Source: Acinetobacter sp. GSS19
GTDB lineage: Bacteria; Pseudomonadota; Gammaproteobacteria; Pseudomonadales; Moraxellaceae
Length of the DNA stretch: 64,000 bases
NCBI RefSeq assembly: GCF_028621895.1
Contig: NZ_CP117520.1
Coordinates: forward strand, 1,798,001 to 1,862,000
Direction: 5' to 3'
The translations under genes were made by a program, and so were the position numbers. Within the stretch, counting starts at the first letter, position 1; each line of letters opens with the position of its first letter. The notes under the pieces are model-generated. The model ran no database searches. It was not told where the DNA came from and was given only the letters and a program-made list of their open reading frames with translations. This document shows, piece by piece, positions 30,088 to 41,908 of the stretch.

Positions 30088-31875
30088 TTAGCGATCCACG
30101 TCAGCCATAACCACGTCAATGGTCGCTAAATAAATGATCAAGTCAGATACCAGACTGCCGTTAATCACGGAAGGCATTTGCTGCAAGTGCGTGAAGGTCG
30201 GTGTACGGATACGGGTACGATAACTCATGGTCGACTTGTCAGAAGTCAGATAATAAGTACTCGCGCCTTTCACCACTTCAGTCATGAAGGATGACTCACC
30301 TGCAGGCATGACAGGACCCCAAGAAACGCTCAAGAAGTGCGTAATCAAGGTTTCAATATCTTGTAATGTCTTGTCTTTCGGTGGTGGAACAGCCAGTGGG
30401 TGATCCGCTTTATAAGGACCCGATGGCATGTTATCCAGGCACTGCTGAATGATCTTCAATGACTCGGTGATTTCACGGAAGTGCACCAAGACACGCGCAT
30501 AGGCGTCACCTTCGTATTCCACTGGAACGTCGAAATCAAAGTTTTCATAGCCACTGTACGGACGGTATTTACGTACGTCGAAGTCAATACCTGTTGCACG
30601 TAAACCAGTACCAGTGACACCCCATGCCAATGCCGATTTTGCATCGTATTGTGCAACATTACGGGTACGACCGATAAACACCGAGTTTTTCAATGCCGCA
30701 GTATAGTATTCGTTCAGACGTTTTGGCATCCATTCGAGCAGTTCACGCACCAGTTTTTGCCAGTTGTTTGGCAAGTCGTGTGCAGTACCACCGATACGGA
30801 ACCAAGCTGGGTGCATACGGTAACCAGTGATCGCCTCAACGATGTCATAGACTTTTTGACGGTCTGCGAACATGTAGAAAACTGGCGTCATACCACCAGC
30901 ATCCTGAATCGCCGTACCACAGAACAACAAGTGGTTATTAATACGGAACAATTCGTTCAGCATCACACGGATGACCTGTGCACGTTCAGGCACTTTAATG
31001 CCTGCAAGCTGCTCAACCGCCATCACATATGGCATGTTTTGCGCACAACCACCGAGATAATCCACACGGTCGGTATAAGGAATGAAAGAATGCCAGGTCT
31101 GACGCTCAGCCATCTTTTCCACACCACGGTGGTGATAACCGATATCAGGCACACAGTCTTTAACTTCTTCACCATCCAACTGCAAAACCACACGGAACGC
31201 ACCGTGCGCAGATGGGTGGTTCGGACCCAAGTTCAGGAACATGAAGTCTTCATCAGCATTGCCACGTTTTAGACCCCAATCTTCCGGTACAAAACGCAGA
31301 TGCTCTTGTTCGAAATCCTGTTTGGCTTGGTTCTGCATATACGGCGTATATTCTGTCGCACGTGCAGAATATTCTTTACGTAGCGGATGACCTTCCCAGT
31401 AGGTTGGCAACAAGATACGACGGAGCATTGGATGCCCTTCGAAATTGATACCAAACATGTCATAGGCTTCACGCTCGTACCAGTTGGCATTTGGCCAAAT
31501 ATTGGTTGCAGTTGGAATGTTCAGATCATTCTCGTTTAACGCAACCTTGATACGGATGTCACTGTTACGCTCTAGCGATAACAGGTGATAGAACACGGTA
31601 AAGTCAGATGCTGGCAAACCGTCACGATGAACACGTAAACGCTCATCCATCGCCGACAAGTCAAACAGCATGACATAAGGACGTTCCACTTTACGCAGGA
31701 ACATGAGGACTTCTTGCACGCGTGCGCGCTCAACCCAGACAGTTGGAAACTCTTCACAAGTTGCCTGCACGTAAAAGTTCTCACCAAATTTGGTTTTGAG
31801 CTCTTCTACAATTGCAAATGCTGGGCGTGAGTCAACAGTCGTCGACTCTGGCATAGCAATGTCAGTTTCAGCCAT
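30088..31875 (-). CDS. nuoCD: Fused NADH-quinone oxidoreductase subunit C/D
   Basis: A 595-aa fusion of NuoC and NuoD, as in enterobacteria and Pseudomonas. Residues 1-190 are the NuoC part ([20 protein letters not shown], then [18 protein letters not shown]); residues about 210-595 are the NuoD part, which shapes the quinone site ([15 protein letters not shown], with the conserved His). The ATG at 31875 has an AGGAAG box. The 85-bp gap to nuoB is the largest in the operon and contains a short hairpin with no T-tract. Confidence 0.97.
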   Translation of the reverse strand: MAETDIAMPESTTVDSRPAFAIVEELKTKFGENFYVQATCEEFPTVWVERARVQEVLMFLRKVERPYVMLFDLSAMDERLRVHRDGLPASDFTVFYHLLSLERNSDIRIKVALNENDLNIPTATNIWPNANWYEREAYDMFGINFEGHPMLRRILLPTYWEGHPLRKEYSARATEYTPYMQNQAKQDFEQEHLRFVPEDWGLKRGNADEDFMFLNLGPNHPSAHGAFRVVLQLDGEEVKDCVPDIGYHHRGVEKMAERQTWHSFIPYTDRVDYLGGCAQNMPYVMAVEQLAGIKVPERAQVIRVMLNELFRINNHLLFCGTAIQDAGGMTPVFYMFADRQKVYDIVEAITGYRMHPAWFRIGGTAHDLPNNWQKLVRELLEWMPKRLNEYYTAALKNSVFIGRTRNVAQYDAKSALAWGVTGTGLRATGIDFDVRKYRPYSGYENFDFDVPVEYEGDAYARVLVHFREITESLKIIQQCLDNMPSGPYKADHPLAVPPPKDKTLQDIETLITHFLSVSWGPVMPAGESSFMTEVVKGASTYYLTSDKSTMSYRTRIRTPTFTHLQQMPSVINGSLVSDLIIYLATIDVVMADVDR

Positions 31876-31960
31876 TGGCTTGGCTTCCTATTTAATACAA
31901 ATTCATTCAACTCTAACGACAAGTACACCCATACGGGTGCCCTAATACCTTTCGTTAAAA

Positions 31961-32638
31961 TTATTCAATTTCATCCATAGAGCGTAAGTTTTTCACTGCG
32001 ATACGTTCAGCATTCTTACGGTCACGTTCTGGCATCATCTTTGGCTTATACACTGGCTGAAGATCATCACCAATCACCGCAGAAAGCGGACGACGCTCTA
32101 ATTGAATTTGGTCTTGTAACAGCATTAATGCCTGGATTAATGCTTCAGGACGCGGTGGACAACCCGGAATATACACGTCTACAGGAATGATTTTATCGAC
32201 CCCTTGTACAACAGAGTAAATGTCGTACATACCCCCGGAGTTCGCACAAGCACCCATAGAAATGACCCATTTCGGCTCCAGCATTTGCTCATACAGGCGC
32301 TGAATAACCGGTGCCATTTTCACAAAGCAAGTTCCGGCAACAATCATCAAGTCAGCCTGACGCGGTGAAGCACGGATAACCTCGGCACCGAAACGTGACA
32401 AGTCATGCACACCCGTTAAGGTGGTTGCATATTCAACGTAGCAGCACGATGTACCAAAGTTAAAAGGCCATAATGAATTTTTACGGCCCCAGTTCACAGC
32501 TGTGTGTAACACGTCCTCTAAACGAGTCATGAACACATTTTTATTCACTTCTTCCTCAAGCGGATCCGTCACAATTTGACGATCCTGAAGTGGATATTGC
32601 TCAGCATCTGGATTCGCACGGGTTAGGGTATATTTCAT
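31961..32638 (-). CDS. nuoB: NADH-quinone oxidoreductase subunit B
   Basis: The 225-aa subunit that binds cluster N2, the direct electron donor to quinone. The cluster site shows the adjacent-cysteine motif [10 protein letters not shown] near residues 61-70, plus GTCFVKMAP and [13 protein letters not shown]. The C-terminal ~40 residues are basic and variable. It starts 6 bp after nuoA. Confidence 0.97.
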   Translation of the reverse strand: MKYTLTRANPDAEQYPLQDRQIVTDPLEEEVNKNVFMTRLEDVLHTAVNWGRKNSLWPFNFGTSCCYVEYATTLTGVHDLSRFGAEVIRASPRQADLMIVAGTCFVKMAPVIQRLYEQMLEPKWVISMGACANSGGMYDIYSVVQGVDKIIPVDVYIPGCPPRPEALIQALMLLQDQIQLERRPLSAVIGDDLQPVYKPKMMPERDRKNAERIAVKNLRSMDEIE

Positions 32639-32644
32639 CCCGAG

Positions 32645-33196
32645 TTACTCCTGTTCCGATGACAAGGCAGTCGTAGTTTTGGATTTCACACGACCAGAAG
32701 ATTGAGCTGGAATTTGACCCGTAGGATCAGTCACCAACTCTTCAATGGAATTGAATCGGGTAATATCCGCGATATTCATATTTGGCGCGCCAATTTTCGG
32801 CAAGATACCAGCTGATTTACGACGATCGGCTGGAGCCCAATTCAACGCTCCAACAGAAAATGCATAAACCAAGGCAATTAATAAATCGACAACGAAAATC
32901 ACCACAGTGGTATAACCCAACCACCCAGCCTCGCGCACAGACGTCGCCCATGCGTAAAGATAAAGTGCTTCCAAGTCGAAAACCACGAAGAAAATAGCAA
33001 CCAGATAGAATTTTGCAGATAAGCGAATGCGTGCACCACCCGCACTCACCACACCTGACTCAAATTGCTCTTGCTTGGCACGGCCCCATGATTTACCCCC
33101 AAGGAGTAAAGGGACAGTGAGCATAAAGACGCAAAGAAATGTAACGCCGATCACGAAGGCAATAATTGCCCAATCGTATGGAGTAATGGCACTCAT
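32645..33196 (-). CDS. nuoA: NADH-quinone oxidoreductase subunit A
   Basis: First gene of the operon. The ATG at 33196 (MSAITPYDWAIIAFVIGV) has a clear AGGAG and gives 183 aa; an upstream in-frame start at 33283 would add a segment not typical of NuoA. Three hydrophobic helices are seen, with the conserved loop KQEQFESGV and the FDLEALYLYAWA segment. The C-terminus is about 35-40 residues longer than E. coli NuoA and hydrophilic. Confidence 0.95.
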   Translation of the reverse strand: MSAITPYDWAIIAFVIGVTFLCVFMLTVPLLLGGKSWGRAKQEQFESGVVSAGGARIRLSAKFYLVAIFFVVFDLEALYLYAWATSVREAGWLGYTTVVIFVVDLLIALVYAFSVGALNWAPADRRKSAGILPKIGAPNMNIADITRFNSIEELVTDPTGQIPAQSSGRVKSKTTTALSSEQE

Positions 33197-33628
33197 GCGG
33201 GGATAACTCCTGGCAGGCCTATTATTAACAAAGAATGTATGTATTGGCCTAAAATACACCAAACATAAAATTAATCCCGCCAATTGTACCTGATTTATGA
33301 TTTCTCTTGCTAGCGAAAGCGTCTTAGTCTTTTGGCTGATTTTTTATTCAGTATTATGAATGTAGAGAAGTTTGTAAGCCGAACCGCCCTCTTTATCGTT
33401 TTATTAAATTAAAAGCCAAATTTCTATTAATTTTTTTAAAATTGGCATTTTCTTATCAGTGCTAAGGTGCCGTTCACATATAAAAAATTATGGGCAGGAT
33501 TCACAAATTAAACCCATTAAGCAAACAATTTGTTGTTTTTTTGATACAAAATGTTATGATTAATTAATAAACAAAATAATAAATCCGTTTAGCCCTGCTG
33601 ATGTAATCTGCACTTCCACACGAGCGAA
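33197..33628. other. Divergent regulatory region: nuo operon and diguanylate cyclase gene
   Basis: This 432-bp AT-rich region has no credible ORF. It must hold the nuoA promoter (no clear -35/-10 could be chosen) and the promoter of the plus-strand gene. No further conserved element was recognised. Confidence 0.5.
33533..33560 (+). promoter_or_regulatory. Putative promoter of the diguanylate cyclase gene
   Basis: TTGTTT (33533-33538), 16-bp spacer, TATGAT (33555-33560) preceded by the extended -10 TGT. The start codon lies about 60 bp downstream. Confidence 0.5.
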
Positions 33629-35053
33629 ATGATGTCACCCACGTTAAGAGAATCACGTTTCTCCCCCTTAACGCTATTTTGTTTATTCACAGTCATTCTT
33701 TTGACATTCGCTTGGCTTGGAATTGCGACGCGACCCAATGAATATCTTGCTTCATTCTGGCCAGCCAACTCCATTCTGCTCGGCCTGTTAGCCCGCTACC
33801 CCAAAACCCGCTCAATTTACAGCCTGTTGGGAGCATTTTGTGGCTATGTTTTAGCTGACTTGAGCAATGGTAGCGACGTATTACTCAGTTGTGTGCTGAC
33901 CACTGCCAACATGATTTATGTCGTTACCACACTGGCGCTTTATCAGTATTTTCGCGAATTCATCCATTCATTACATCGTGGATATTTTTATCTTTTTGTG
34001 TTTACGTTCTGCACCTTGGGGGGGCTGTTAGGTGCATCGTTTGCTGCGCTGGCTGTGCCGTATGTCACTACAGCCTTTATGAACGGACCGTTCCTGCTCG
34101 AAGTCGGTGACTGGTTTACTGCAGAGCTGCAAAATGCCCTGCTACTTTTACCGATCATGCTCAATATTCCGCGCTGGAAAAAGAAAAAATTTATTCTGGC
34201 GCCGATTGCGCATGGGCACAACCCCGTGATTCACAGCCTACCCTTGCTGGCACTCATTTTCTCATTGTTTATGAGTTATATTGATTCAGGTCCCGGCTCT
34301 CTCCTCTATTCAATTGCAGCCTTGATTTGGTGTGCGCTAACCTATCGGCATTTTTTTGTTACCCTGATTACTTCATTTACCTGTGGCTGTATTATTTTTT
34401 GGTTTACCCAAGAATATCTAGTGGTCTACCCGCATCTTTATACACAAAACAGCATTTCACTGCGTTTAGGCATCATCATGATGGCGATTGCACCACTGAC
34501 TGTCTCTAGCATCAATGAAGTGCGATCACGGCTCATTCGCCAACTACAATACAATCTGGCTTATGATGATTTGACAATTTGTCTGAGCCGTCGCCAATTT
34601 ATGGAATCCGCTGGCTCACTATTAGAACAAATGCAGAATAAACAGCGTTATGCGGCTGTTCTGATGCTAGATATAGACCACTTTAAAAAGATCAACGACA
34701 GCTATGGCCATCAGGCAGGTGACCGTGCATTGCAGATTTGCGCAGAAACCATTCAGGAAAATCTACGTAGCTATGACTTACTCGGCCGTCTAGGTGGCGA
34801 AGAGTTCGCAGCACTTCTGATTGACATTCATCCTCAGCACGCTTTACAGATTGCCGAACGCATCCGCCATAATCTGAGCAAGAAACAGGTAGAAATTGCA
34901 CCGGGTACAGTGATTCAGATTCAAACCAGTATTGGCTTACACATCTGCGAACCACAACAAACCGACTCGATTGAAGTATGCTTAAAAGAAGCAGACGATG
35001 CACTTTATCAGGCAAAACGTAGTGGGCGAAATCAGGTCATTACGACAATCTAA
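33629..35053 (+). CDS. Membrane diguanylate cyclase (MASE1-like sensor, GGDEF)
   Basis: A 474-aa protein that probably makes cyclic di-GMP. Residues 1-295 hold about eight hydrophobic helices resembling the MASE1 membrane sensor domain (ASFWPANSILLGLLARYP near residue 41 is typical). A short linker leads to a GGDEF domain. The catalytic signature is GGEEF at 389-393, and the inhibitory I-site RxxD is intact as RSYD at 380-383, exactly five residues before it. No EAL domain follows. It begins with two Met codons (33629 and 33632). Transcribed divergently from nuo. Confidence 0.9.
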   Translation: MMSPTLRESRFSPLTLFCLFTVILLTFAWLGIATRPNEYLASFWPANSILLGLLARYPKTRSIYSLLGAFCGYVLADLSNGSDVLLSCVLTTANMIYVVTTLALYQYFREFIHSLHRGYFYLFVFTFCTLGGLLGASFAALAVPYVTTAFMNGPFLLEVGDWFTAELQNALLLLPIMLNIPRWKKKKFILAPIAHGHNPVIHSLPLLALIFSLFMSYIDSGPGSLLYSIAALIWCALTYRHFFVTLITSFTCGCIIFWFTQEYLVVYPHLYTQNSISLRLGIIMMAIAPLTVSSINEVRSRLIRQLQYNLAYDDLTICLSRRQFMESAGSLLEQMQNKQRYAAVLMLDIDHFKKINDSYGHQAGDRALQICAETIQENLRSYDLLGRLGGEEFAALLIDIHPQHALQIAERIRHNLSKKQVEIAPGTVIQIQTSIGLHICEPQQTDSIEVCLKEADDALYQAKRSGRNQVITTI

Positions 35054-35144
35054 CGGATTGTTTTAATTGCGTATCATTCCTTAACTTTGACCAAAATCTG
35101 TGTTATTGCTTTATACAGAACAAGTAAGAATAAGGAATAAAACA

Positions 35145-35501
35145 ATGAACCTCCCTATCACTCATCAGCCTGATTATTTTTTATTTGCTCAATTATTAAT
35201 GAAGCATATTCAACAATATGCCCAACAACAACCTCATGAGAATCAAGCCATTTTCATGCTGGGGGAAATTTATCAACTATTTCAGCAGGACCTTGCCTCA
35301 ACCACCATCAACTTGGATGGGATCATGAATATCGCTGATGAATATCAGGTTGAAACTTTAAATGGCGACCAGAAAATTATTCAAAATTATCAAATTGATG
35401 TCGAACACAATCAGCTATTGATTACATTCCCTCCATTGGTCTTGCAGAGTTTAGCGGAAGGTAAAACCTTGCTCGCACCCGCCCCAACCATTCAGCAATA
35501 A
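35145..35501 (+). CDS. Hypothetical protein (118 aa)
   Basis: The ATG at 35145, 9 bp after AAGGA, gives 118 aa beginning MNLPITHQPDYFLFAQLLMK; the longer reading from 35100 is not supported. The product is soluble, Gln-rich and acidic, with a helical N-terminal half and strands such as IDVEHNQLLITFPP near the C-terminus. I do not recognise the family. It lies 91 bp after the diguanylate cyclase gene and is convergent with bfmS, sharing its terminator. Confidence 0.65.
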   Translation: MNLPITHQPDYFLFAQLLMKHIQQYAQQQPHENQAIFMLGEIYQLFQQDLASTTINLDGIMNIADEYQVETLNGDQKIIQNYQIDVEHNQLLITFPPLVLQSLAEGKTLLAPAPTIQQ

Positions 35502-35505
35502 TTCT

Positions 35506-35545
35506 ATAAAAAGAAAACACCTCTTGCTTAGGTGCTTTCTTTTTG
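35506..35545. terminator. Bidirectional terminator overlapping the bfmS end
   Basis: AAAGAAAaCACCT/AGGTGcTTTCTTT stem with one internal mismatch around CTTGCTT, flanked by A and T runs. The right arm overlaps the last codons and stop of bfmS. Confidence 0.8.
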
Positions 35546-37228
35546 TTTCTCTGTCTTTGCTGCTGGCTTGGTTCGCTGCTGGGCTGGCCAAGTCATCATA
35601 AATCGTGCGCCCCCTAAAACTGGACTTTGATCGACCTGTACTCGTCCCCCAAACCAGTAGGCAATCCGGCTCACAATTGACAAACCTAAGCCATAGCCTC
35701 CTGATGCACGAGTACGACTATCATCTAAACGTGAAAAAGCCTCAAAGATACGTGCACGGTCTTGCTCAGCAATCCCTGGGCCATCATCCTCGACACAGAC
35801 ATATGCCTGCCCATCTGCTTGAATCCCTCCAGTGATCCGCACTTTATGATCACAGTAACGCACAGCATTGCCGACCAGATTTTGTACCACCCGATGCAGA
35901 TAACGGCGTTCTGCCTCCACAATCACATAAGGTGGTGGCGGGATCAACTCAATCTCTTTTTGGGTTTTCAATGCTTCTGTTTCGGTGGCTACCTGCTCAA
36001 GGACATCAGTCAGCATAATCTGCTCAAAATCCAGAGATGGCATCCCCTGCTCGAGTTTGGCATAAGTCATGATCTCATCAATCAAGGTATTTAAGGCCTC
36101 AATGTCTTTATCAATCATTTCCATTTGCTGGACACGATAATCATAATCATCTTCATCAGTCAGCATTTCCATGCCAAAGCGGATACGTGCTACAGGAGTG
36201 CGCAACTCATGAGACACTGCTCGCATGAGTTCACGCTGCGCCTCAATCAAGCGCTGGATATGATCAGACATGCTGTTATAACTGGAAGCCAAGCCTGCTA
36301 ACTCATCGGTTCCTTCAACAGGTAAACGTACCGACAAGTTACCAGACTTCATTTTATTCAAAGCGTAATTGACCTGACGCAGCTTACGTTGCATGGGTAA
36401 AATCAGACCATAAATCCCTAGACTCAACAAAAACAGACTCAGTAAGGTAATGCCAGCGGAAAGCTGGAATGGCATCCAGTTAAACAGTGGAATGGGACCG
36501 ATGACCAACACTTCGGCTGGATTATTCGGCATCGGTGAAACAATCGAAATCGTGGTTCCACGCACACTGGCATTATCACGATATAAAATAACGCTATTGT
36601 CCTGGCGCAAACGCCCCACCTGTTCAGGATCCAAGCCTAAATCACGAATGGACTGAATGTTGATCGGGTAAGAGAAGTATTTTTGAATTTTTTCCAGATA
36701 TTCCCGTTCCTGTCCAGGATAGTAAATCAGGTAATCCAGAATAAAAATCGGCACCGCCTTCATTTGACGTTCGCCGATCTTATCAACTTTCACATAGAGG
36801 TAATGTTGAAGATCATCTTGTAACCCCAAGATTACATAGGCTGTTGCGGTTTTGGCGTCATAGCGCACAGCGGATTTTTGTTCTTTAATTCGCTTTTGTT
36901 CGGCACGCGTCAGATCAACACGATCAGCTCCAACATAGTAAATCGGTAACTCAAGCAGATCTGAAGCGTCAGAAATCCAATCACGTTTTTGCTGGTCAGT
37001 CTGCTGCCGTGCAACCCCTTGGCTAATCACAAAAGAGAGGCCGTCTGTCAAAGACTCACGATATTCCTGCGCCCGTTGGTAATTAATAATCTGCACCAGC
37101 AAATAACTAAAAATGGCGATCAGCACAACGAGGATCACCAGTCCTGCATAAATGCGCAGAAATATGCTGTGTTTAAACAGACGAATATCCCGAGTAAGAG
37201 GATTTTTCAGCAGACTGTCTAGTCGCAT
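35528..37228 (-). CDS. bfmS: Sensor histidine kinase BfmS
   Basis: The 566-aa sensor partner of BfmR. TM helix 1 spans about residues 22-48, the periplasmic sensor region 50-255, and TM helix 2 256-278; a HAMP domain follows (279-332). The HisKA site is SHELRTP with the phospho-accepting His at 340. The HATPase domain shows the N box (NLVGNAVRYC), EDDGPGIAEQD and GYGLGLSI. In A. baumannii, BfmRS controls envelope, capsule, biofilm and antibiotic tolerance; the same role here is inferred from strong similarity of the partner. Start overlaps the bfmR stop by one base (TAATG). Confidence 0.93.
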   Translation of the reverse strand: MRLDSLLKNPLTRDIRLFKHSIFLRIYAGLVILVVLIAIFSYLLVQIINYQRAQEYRESLTDGLSFVISQGVARQQTDQQKRDWISDASDLLELPIYYVGADRVDLTRAEQKRIKEQKSAVRYDAKTATAYVILGLQDDLQHYLYVKVDKIGERQMKAVPIFILDYLIYYPGQEREYLEKIQKYFSYPINIQSIRDLGLDPEQVGRLRQDNSVILYRDNASVRGTTISIVSPMPNNPAEVLVIGPIPLFNWMPFQLSAGITLLSLFLLSLGIYGLILPMQRKLRQVNYALNKMKSGNLSVRLPVEGTDELAGLASSYNSMSDHIQRLIEAQRELMRAVSHELRTPVARIRFGMEMLTDEDDYDYRVQQMEMIDKDIEALNTLIDEIMTYAKLEQGMPSLDFEQIMLTDVLEQVATETEALKTQKEIELIPPPPYVIVEAERRYLHRVVQNLVGNAVRYCDHKVRITGGIQADGQAYVCVEDDGPGIAEQDRARIFEAFSRLDDSRTRASGGYGLGLSIVSRIAYWFGGRVQVDQSPVLGGARFMMTWPAQQRTKPAAKTEKQKEST

Positions 37229-37944
37229 TAGAGACCGTTCGTTTCCTTAACAAATAAATAACCCTTACTGCGTACGGTTTTAATACGTTTCGGGTTTTCA
37301 GGATCATCACCAATTTTCGGACGAATACGTGAAATACGCACATCAATTGAACGGTCTTGACCATCATATTCAATACCGCGCAGACGTTCAAAAATGTCTT
37401 CACGAGACAGGATACGACCCGCATTTGAAGCCAATAGCCAGAGCAAGTCATATTCTGCACTGGTAAAATCGACCAACTCACCATTCAACGTCACGGAACG
37501 GCCACCGTTATCAATCACCAGATCATCAAATTCAATGCGTTGCAGCACTTCATCTTCAGGGGTTTTATCGGTACGGCGCAATAAAGCACGAATTCGAGCC
37601 AACAGGACACGTGGCTGCACAGGCTTCGCCACATAATCATCCGCACCCATTTCCAGGCCCAATACCTGATCCATATCTTCAGTACGTGCTGTCAGCATCA
37701 AGATCGGCTGGTGATAATGTGGGCGCACCTCACGGCATACTGTTAAGCCATCCGCCCCTGGCAACATGACATCCAATACCACCAAATCTGGCTGTTCAGT
37801 GATGATACGGCGGATCGCACGGTTACCATCAGGCTCTACCCCCACTTCCAATCCATTGCGGATTAAATATTCTTGTGTTAAACGCGCCAAACGCTCGTCA
37901 TCTTCAACAATCAGAATCTTGGGTAACTTTTCTTCTTGACTCAT
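37228..37944 (-). CDS. bfmR: Response regulator BfmR
   Basis: A 238-aa OmpR/PhoB-type response regulator, near-identical by eye to A. baumannii BfmR (RstA-like). The receiver domain (1-120) has the acidic pair D15/D16, the phospho-acceptor D58 in VVLDVMLPGADG and K107-type loop KPVQPR. The winged-helix DNA-binding domain covers about 135-235 (FTSAEYDLLWLLASNAG, then SIDVRISRIRPKIG). The ATG is preceded by TAGGGG. A palindromic operator candidate over its promoter suggests autoregulation. Confidence 0.96.
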   Translation of the reverse strand: MSQEEKLPKILIVEDDERLARLTQEYLIRNGLEVGVEPDGNRAIRRIITEQPDLVVLDVMLPGADGLTVCREVRPHYHQPILMLTARTEDMDQVLGLEMGADDYVAKPVQPRVLLARIRALLRRTDKTPEDEVLQRIEFDDLVIDNGGRSVTLNGELVDFTSAEYDLLWLLASNAGRILSREDIFERLRGIEYDGQDRSIDVRISRIRPKIGDDPENPKRIKTVRSKGYLFVKETNGL

Positions 37945-38010
37945 TTACATGCCCCTATTTTAGTTGGGCGTATCCTTATAAATCTGAGGGATACGTCACT
38001 CATAGTTTGC

Positions 38011-38038
38011 AATATACACACGTTTACATTGTAAACAA
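38011..38038 (-). promoter_or_regulatory. bfmR promoter with overlapping palindromic operator
   Basis: On the minus strand TTGTTT (38033-38038), 16-bp spacer, TATATT (38011-38016). The perfect 15-bp palindrome GTTTACATTGTAAAC (38022-38036) covers the -35 end and spacer. Position suggests repression by a bound dimer, and the TTTACA arms resemble half-sites of RstA-type regulators. Confidence 0.55.
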
Positions 38039-38219
38039 GAGTGCGTTCACGAAACCAATACATGCCTGTAGCATTTTGTTAAATTTCGCAAAACTTCCTT
38101 CACATTCATTTTTTATCAATTTTTACCCTGCGCTCATGAATTACTTCCTGCTCACGATAAATTTTAAAAAGTGACAATTTTTGGCAGTCAATAAAGCATC
38201 GAGAAAGACCGTTTTTCAC

Positions 38220-38240
38220 TTATCCACAAGGTTATCTATA
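38220..38240 (+). promoter_or_regulatory. Tandem DnaA boxes upstream of nrdA
   Basis: TTATCCACA at 38220-38228 is a perfect DnaA consensus box. TTATCTATA at 38232-38240 matches 7 of 9 in the same orientation, 3 bp away. E. coli nrdAB has a closely comparable DnaA-box pair next to its promoter. Here the pair ends about 20 bp before a candidate -10. Confidence 0.75.
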
Positions 38241-38258
38241 AGGGCTAAGAGAGGGCTT

Positions 38259-38272
38259 TGCTATGCTATAGC
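38259..38272 (+). promoter_or_regulatory. Candidate extended -10 of nrdA
   Basis: TGCTATGCT (38259-38267) and TGCTATAGC (38264-38272) are overlapping extended -10 elements; no good -35 exists, fitting a promoter that relies on an activator bound at the adjacent DnaA boxes. Inference only. Confidence 0.35.
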
Positions 38273-38519
38273 CCTATCAATTCAGACATCTCAAAATAAC
38301 AAGAAAAAGTATGATTGCAGCCAGCTTTAACCAGCCGGAGCCAATCAAAATTTTTTGCAAAATGTCAATATTGATCTGACCTAAAATTTCCCGTATCTTG
38401 TGTTCAATTCAAATTTAAACCACTAAGTCTTGTGTTTATTCCTCAAACATCGTGACGACTTTTCGTGCGATTCAAACGGTCCATAAACATAACAATGAAG
38501 ACAATGGAGCTATGCCAAA

Positions 38520-41348
<2,829 letters not shown>

Positions 41349-41374
41349 TCACTGATTAGACAATTGATCCATTA

Positions 41375-41461
41375 GGTTCAATAAATACTTGTTTATTGAA
41401 CCGCTTAAAATAGTCGATTCGACTATCTGGATTGTTGTTTAGTCAGGGATAGTCGAATCCC
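41375..41461. repeat. Cluster of palindromes after nrdA
   Basis: Three inverted structures lie in 87 bp: GGTTCAATAAA/TTTATTGAACC (11-bp perfect arms, 41375-41402); the palindrome ATAGTCGATTCGACTAT (41410-41426); and GGGATAGTCGAATCCC (41446-41461) followed by TTT. The element ATAGTCGA(T/A)TC occurs three times in alternating orientation, so alternative pairings are possible. They may form the nrdA terminator or an mRNA processing site. Confidence 0.6.
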
Positions 41462-41478
41462 TTTAATTAGGTGATTCA

Positions 41479-41652
41479 ATGACCATTGAAAGCATTATTA
41501 CTATTATTGCTATTGGTTTTGTTGTAATTGGATTGGTGGCTTATATCGGTTGGTCAGTGAAATGTACTTTGCAGAATATTGCAAATAAAACAAATTCACA
41601 CAACACGTATATCACTAATAATTATTACGGAACAAAAGAACCGAGAGAATAA
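41479..41652 (+). CDS. Small membrane protein (57 aa)
   Basis: An ORF below usual length cut-offs, starting MTIESIITIIAIGFVVIGLV and ending YYGTKEPRE. It begins with TAGGTG 9 bp upstream. Residues 5-27 form one strong hydrophobic helix (IITIIAIGFVVIGLVAYIGW), followed by a polar Asn/Thr-rich C-terminal part. I do not recognise a family. It lies between nrdA and nrdB on the same strand, with another tiny gene 17 bp downstream, so the two are probably cotranscribed. Confidence 0.6.
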   Translation: MTIESIITIIAIGFVVIGLVAYIGWSVKCTLQNIANKTNSHNTYITNNYYGTKEPRE

Positions 41653-41669
41653 ATTTTAAGGAAAAGACC

Positions 41670-41807
41670 ATGCTGCATATGACACCGAACTATGAATTAG
41701 GACTTGCAGTGCTGGTCTTATGCTTTGTTTCATTCTACATCCCTATGGTATATGCCTTCGTCAAATTTCGCGGGCAGCAACGTGAACAAAATCAGTCCAA
41801 TCGATAG
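41670..41807 (+). CDS. Very small membrane protein (45 aa)
   Basis: Starts MLHMTPNYELGLAVLVLCFV after a strong AAGGAAAAG ribosome-binding site and ends QREQNQSNR, 45 aa. Residues 9-30 form a hydrophobic helix and the basic KFRGQQR follows, so a single-span membrane protein with a cytoplasmic C-terminus is likely. No family recognised. Position is between nrdA and nrdB. Confidence 0.65.
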   Translation: MLHMTPNYELGLAVLVLCFVSFYIPMVYAFVKFRGQQREQNQSNR

Positions 41808-41876
41808 CCCACTGATAAAAGCATAAATTTACAGCAGCCATCGACAAAACTTAATTTTGTTTAAACAGAATCAGCG

Positions 41877-41908
41877 TATAGTAATGACATCTTCGCTTGC
41901 GAGATGTC
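41877..41908 (+). promoter_or_regulatory. nrdB promoter -10 and leader hairpin
   Basis: TATAGT (41877-41882) is a good -10 with a weak -35 (TTTTGT, 16 bp upstream). Immediately downstream GACATCTTCGC/GCGAGATGTC (41886-41908) forms a strong hairpin with one bulge, close to the expected 5' end of the mRNA. This would give nrdB its own transcript with a structured leader. Confidence 0.45.

Larger units (their letters stand above)
37945..38519. other. Divergent region between bfmR and nrdA
   Basis: A 575-bp intergenic region with no credible ORF. It contains the bfmR promoter/operator near its left end and tandem DnaA boxes and an extended -10 for nrdA near the middle. The 230 bp between the nrdA promoter candidate and the ATG is a long leader; no NrdR boxes were recognised in it. 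Confidence 0.6.

Noticed and set aside
30088..31875. nuoCD as a frameshift fusion artefact
   Set aside because: NuoC-NuoD fusion is normal in many gammaproteobacteria and both halves are complete.
31876..31960. Terminator between nuoB and nuoCD
   Set aside because: The CACCC/GGGTG hairpin in this 85-bp gap lacks a T-tract and would split an otherwise continuous operon; at most an mRNA stability element.
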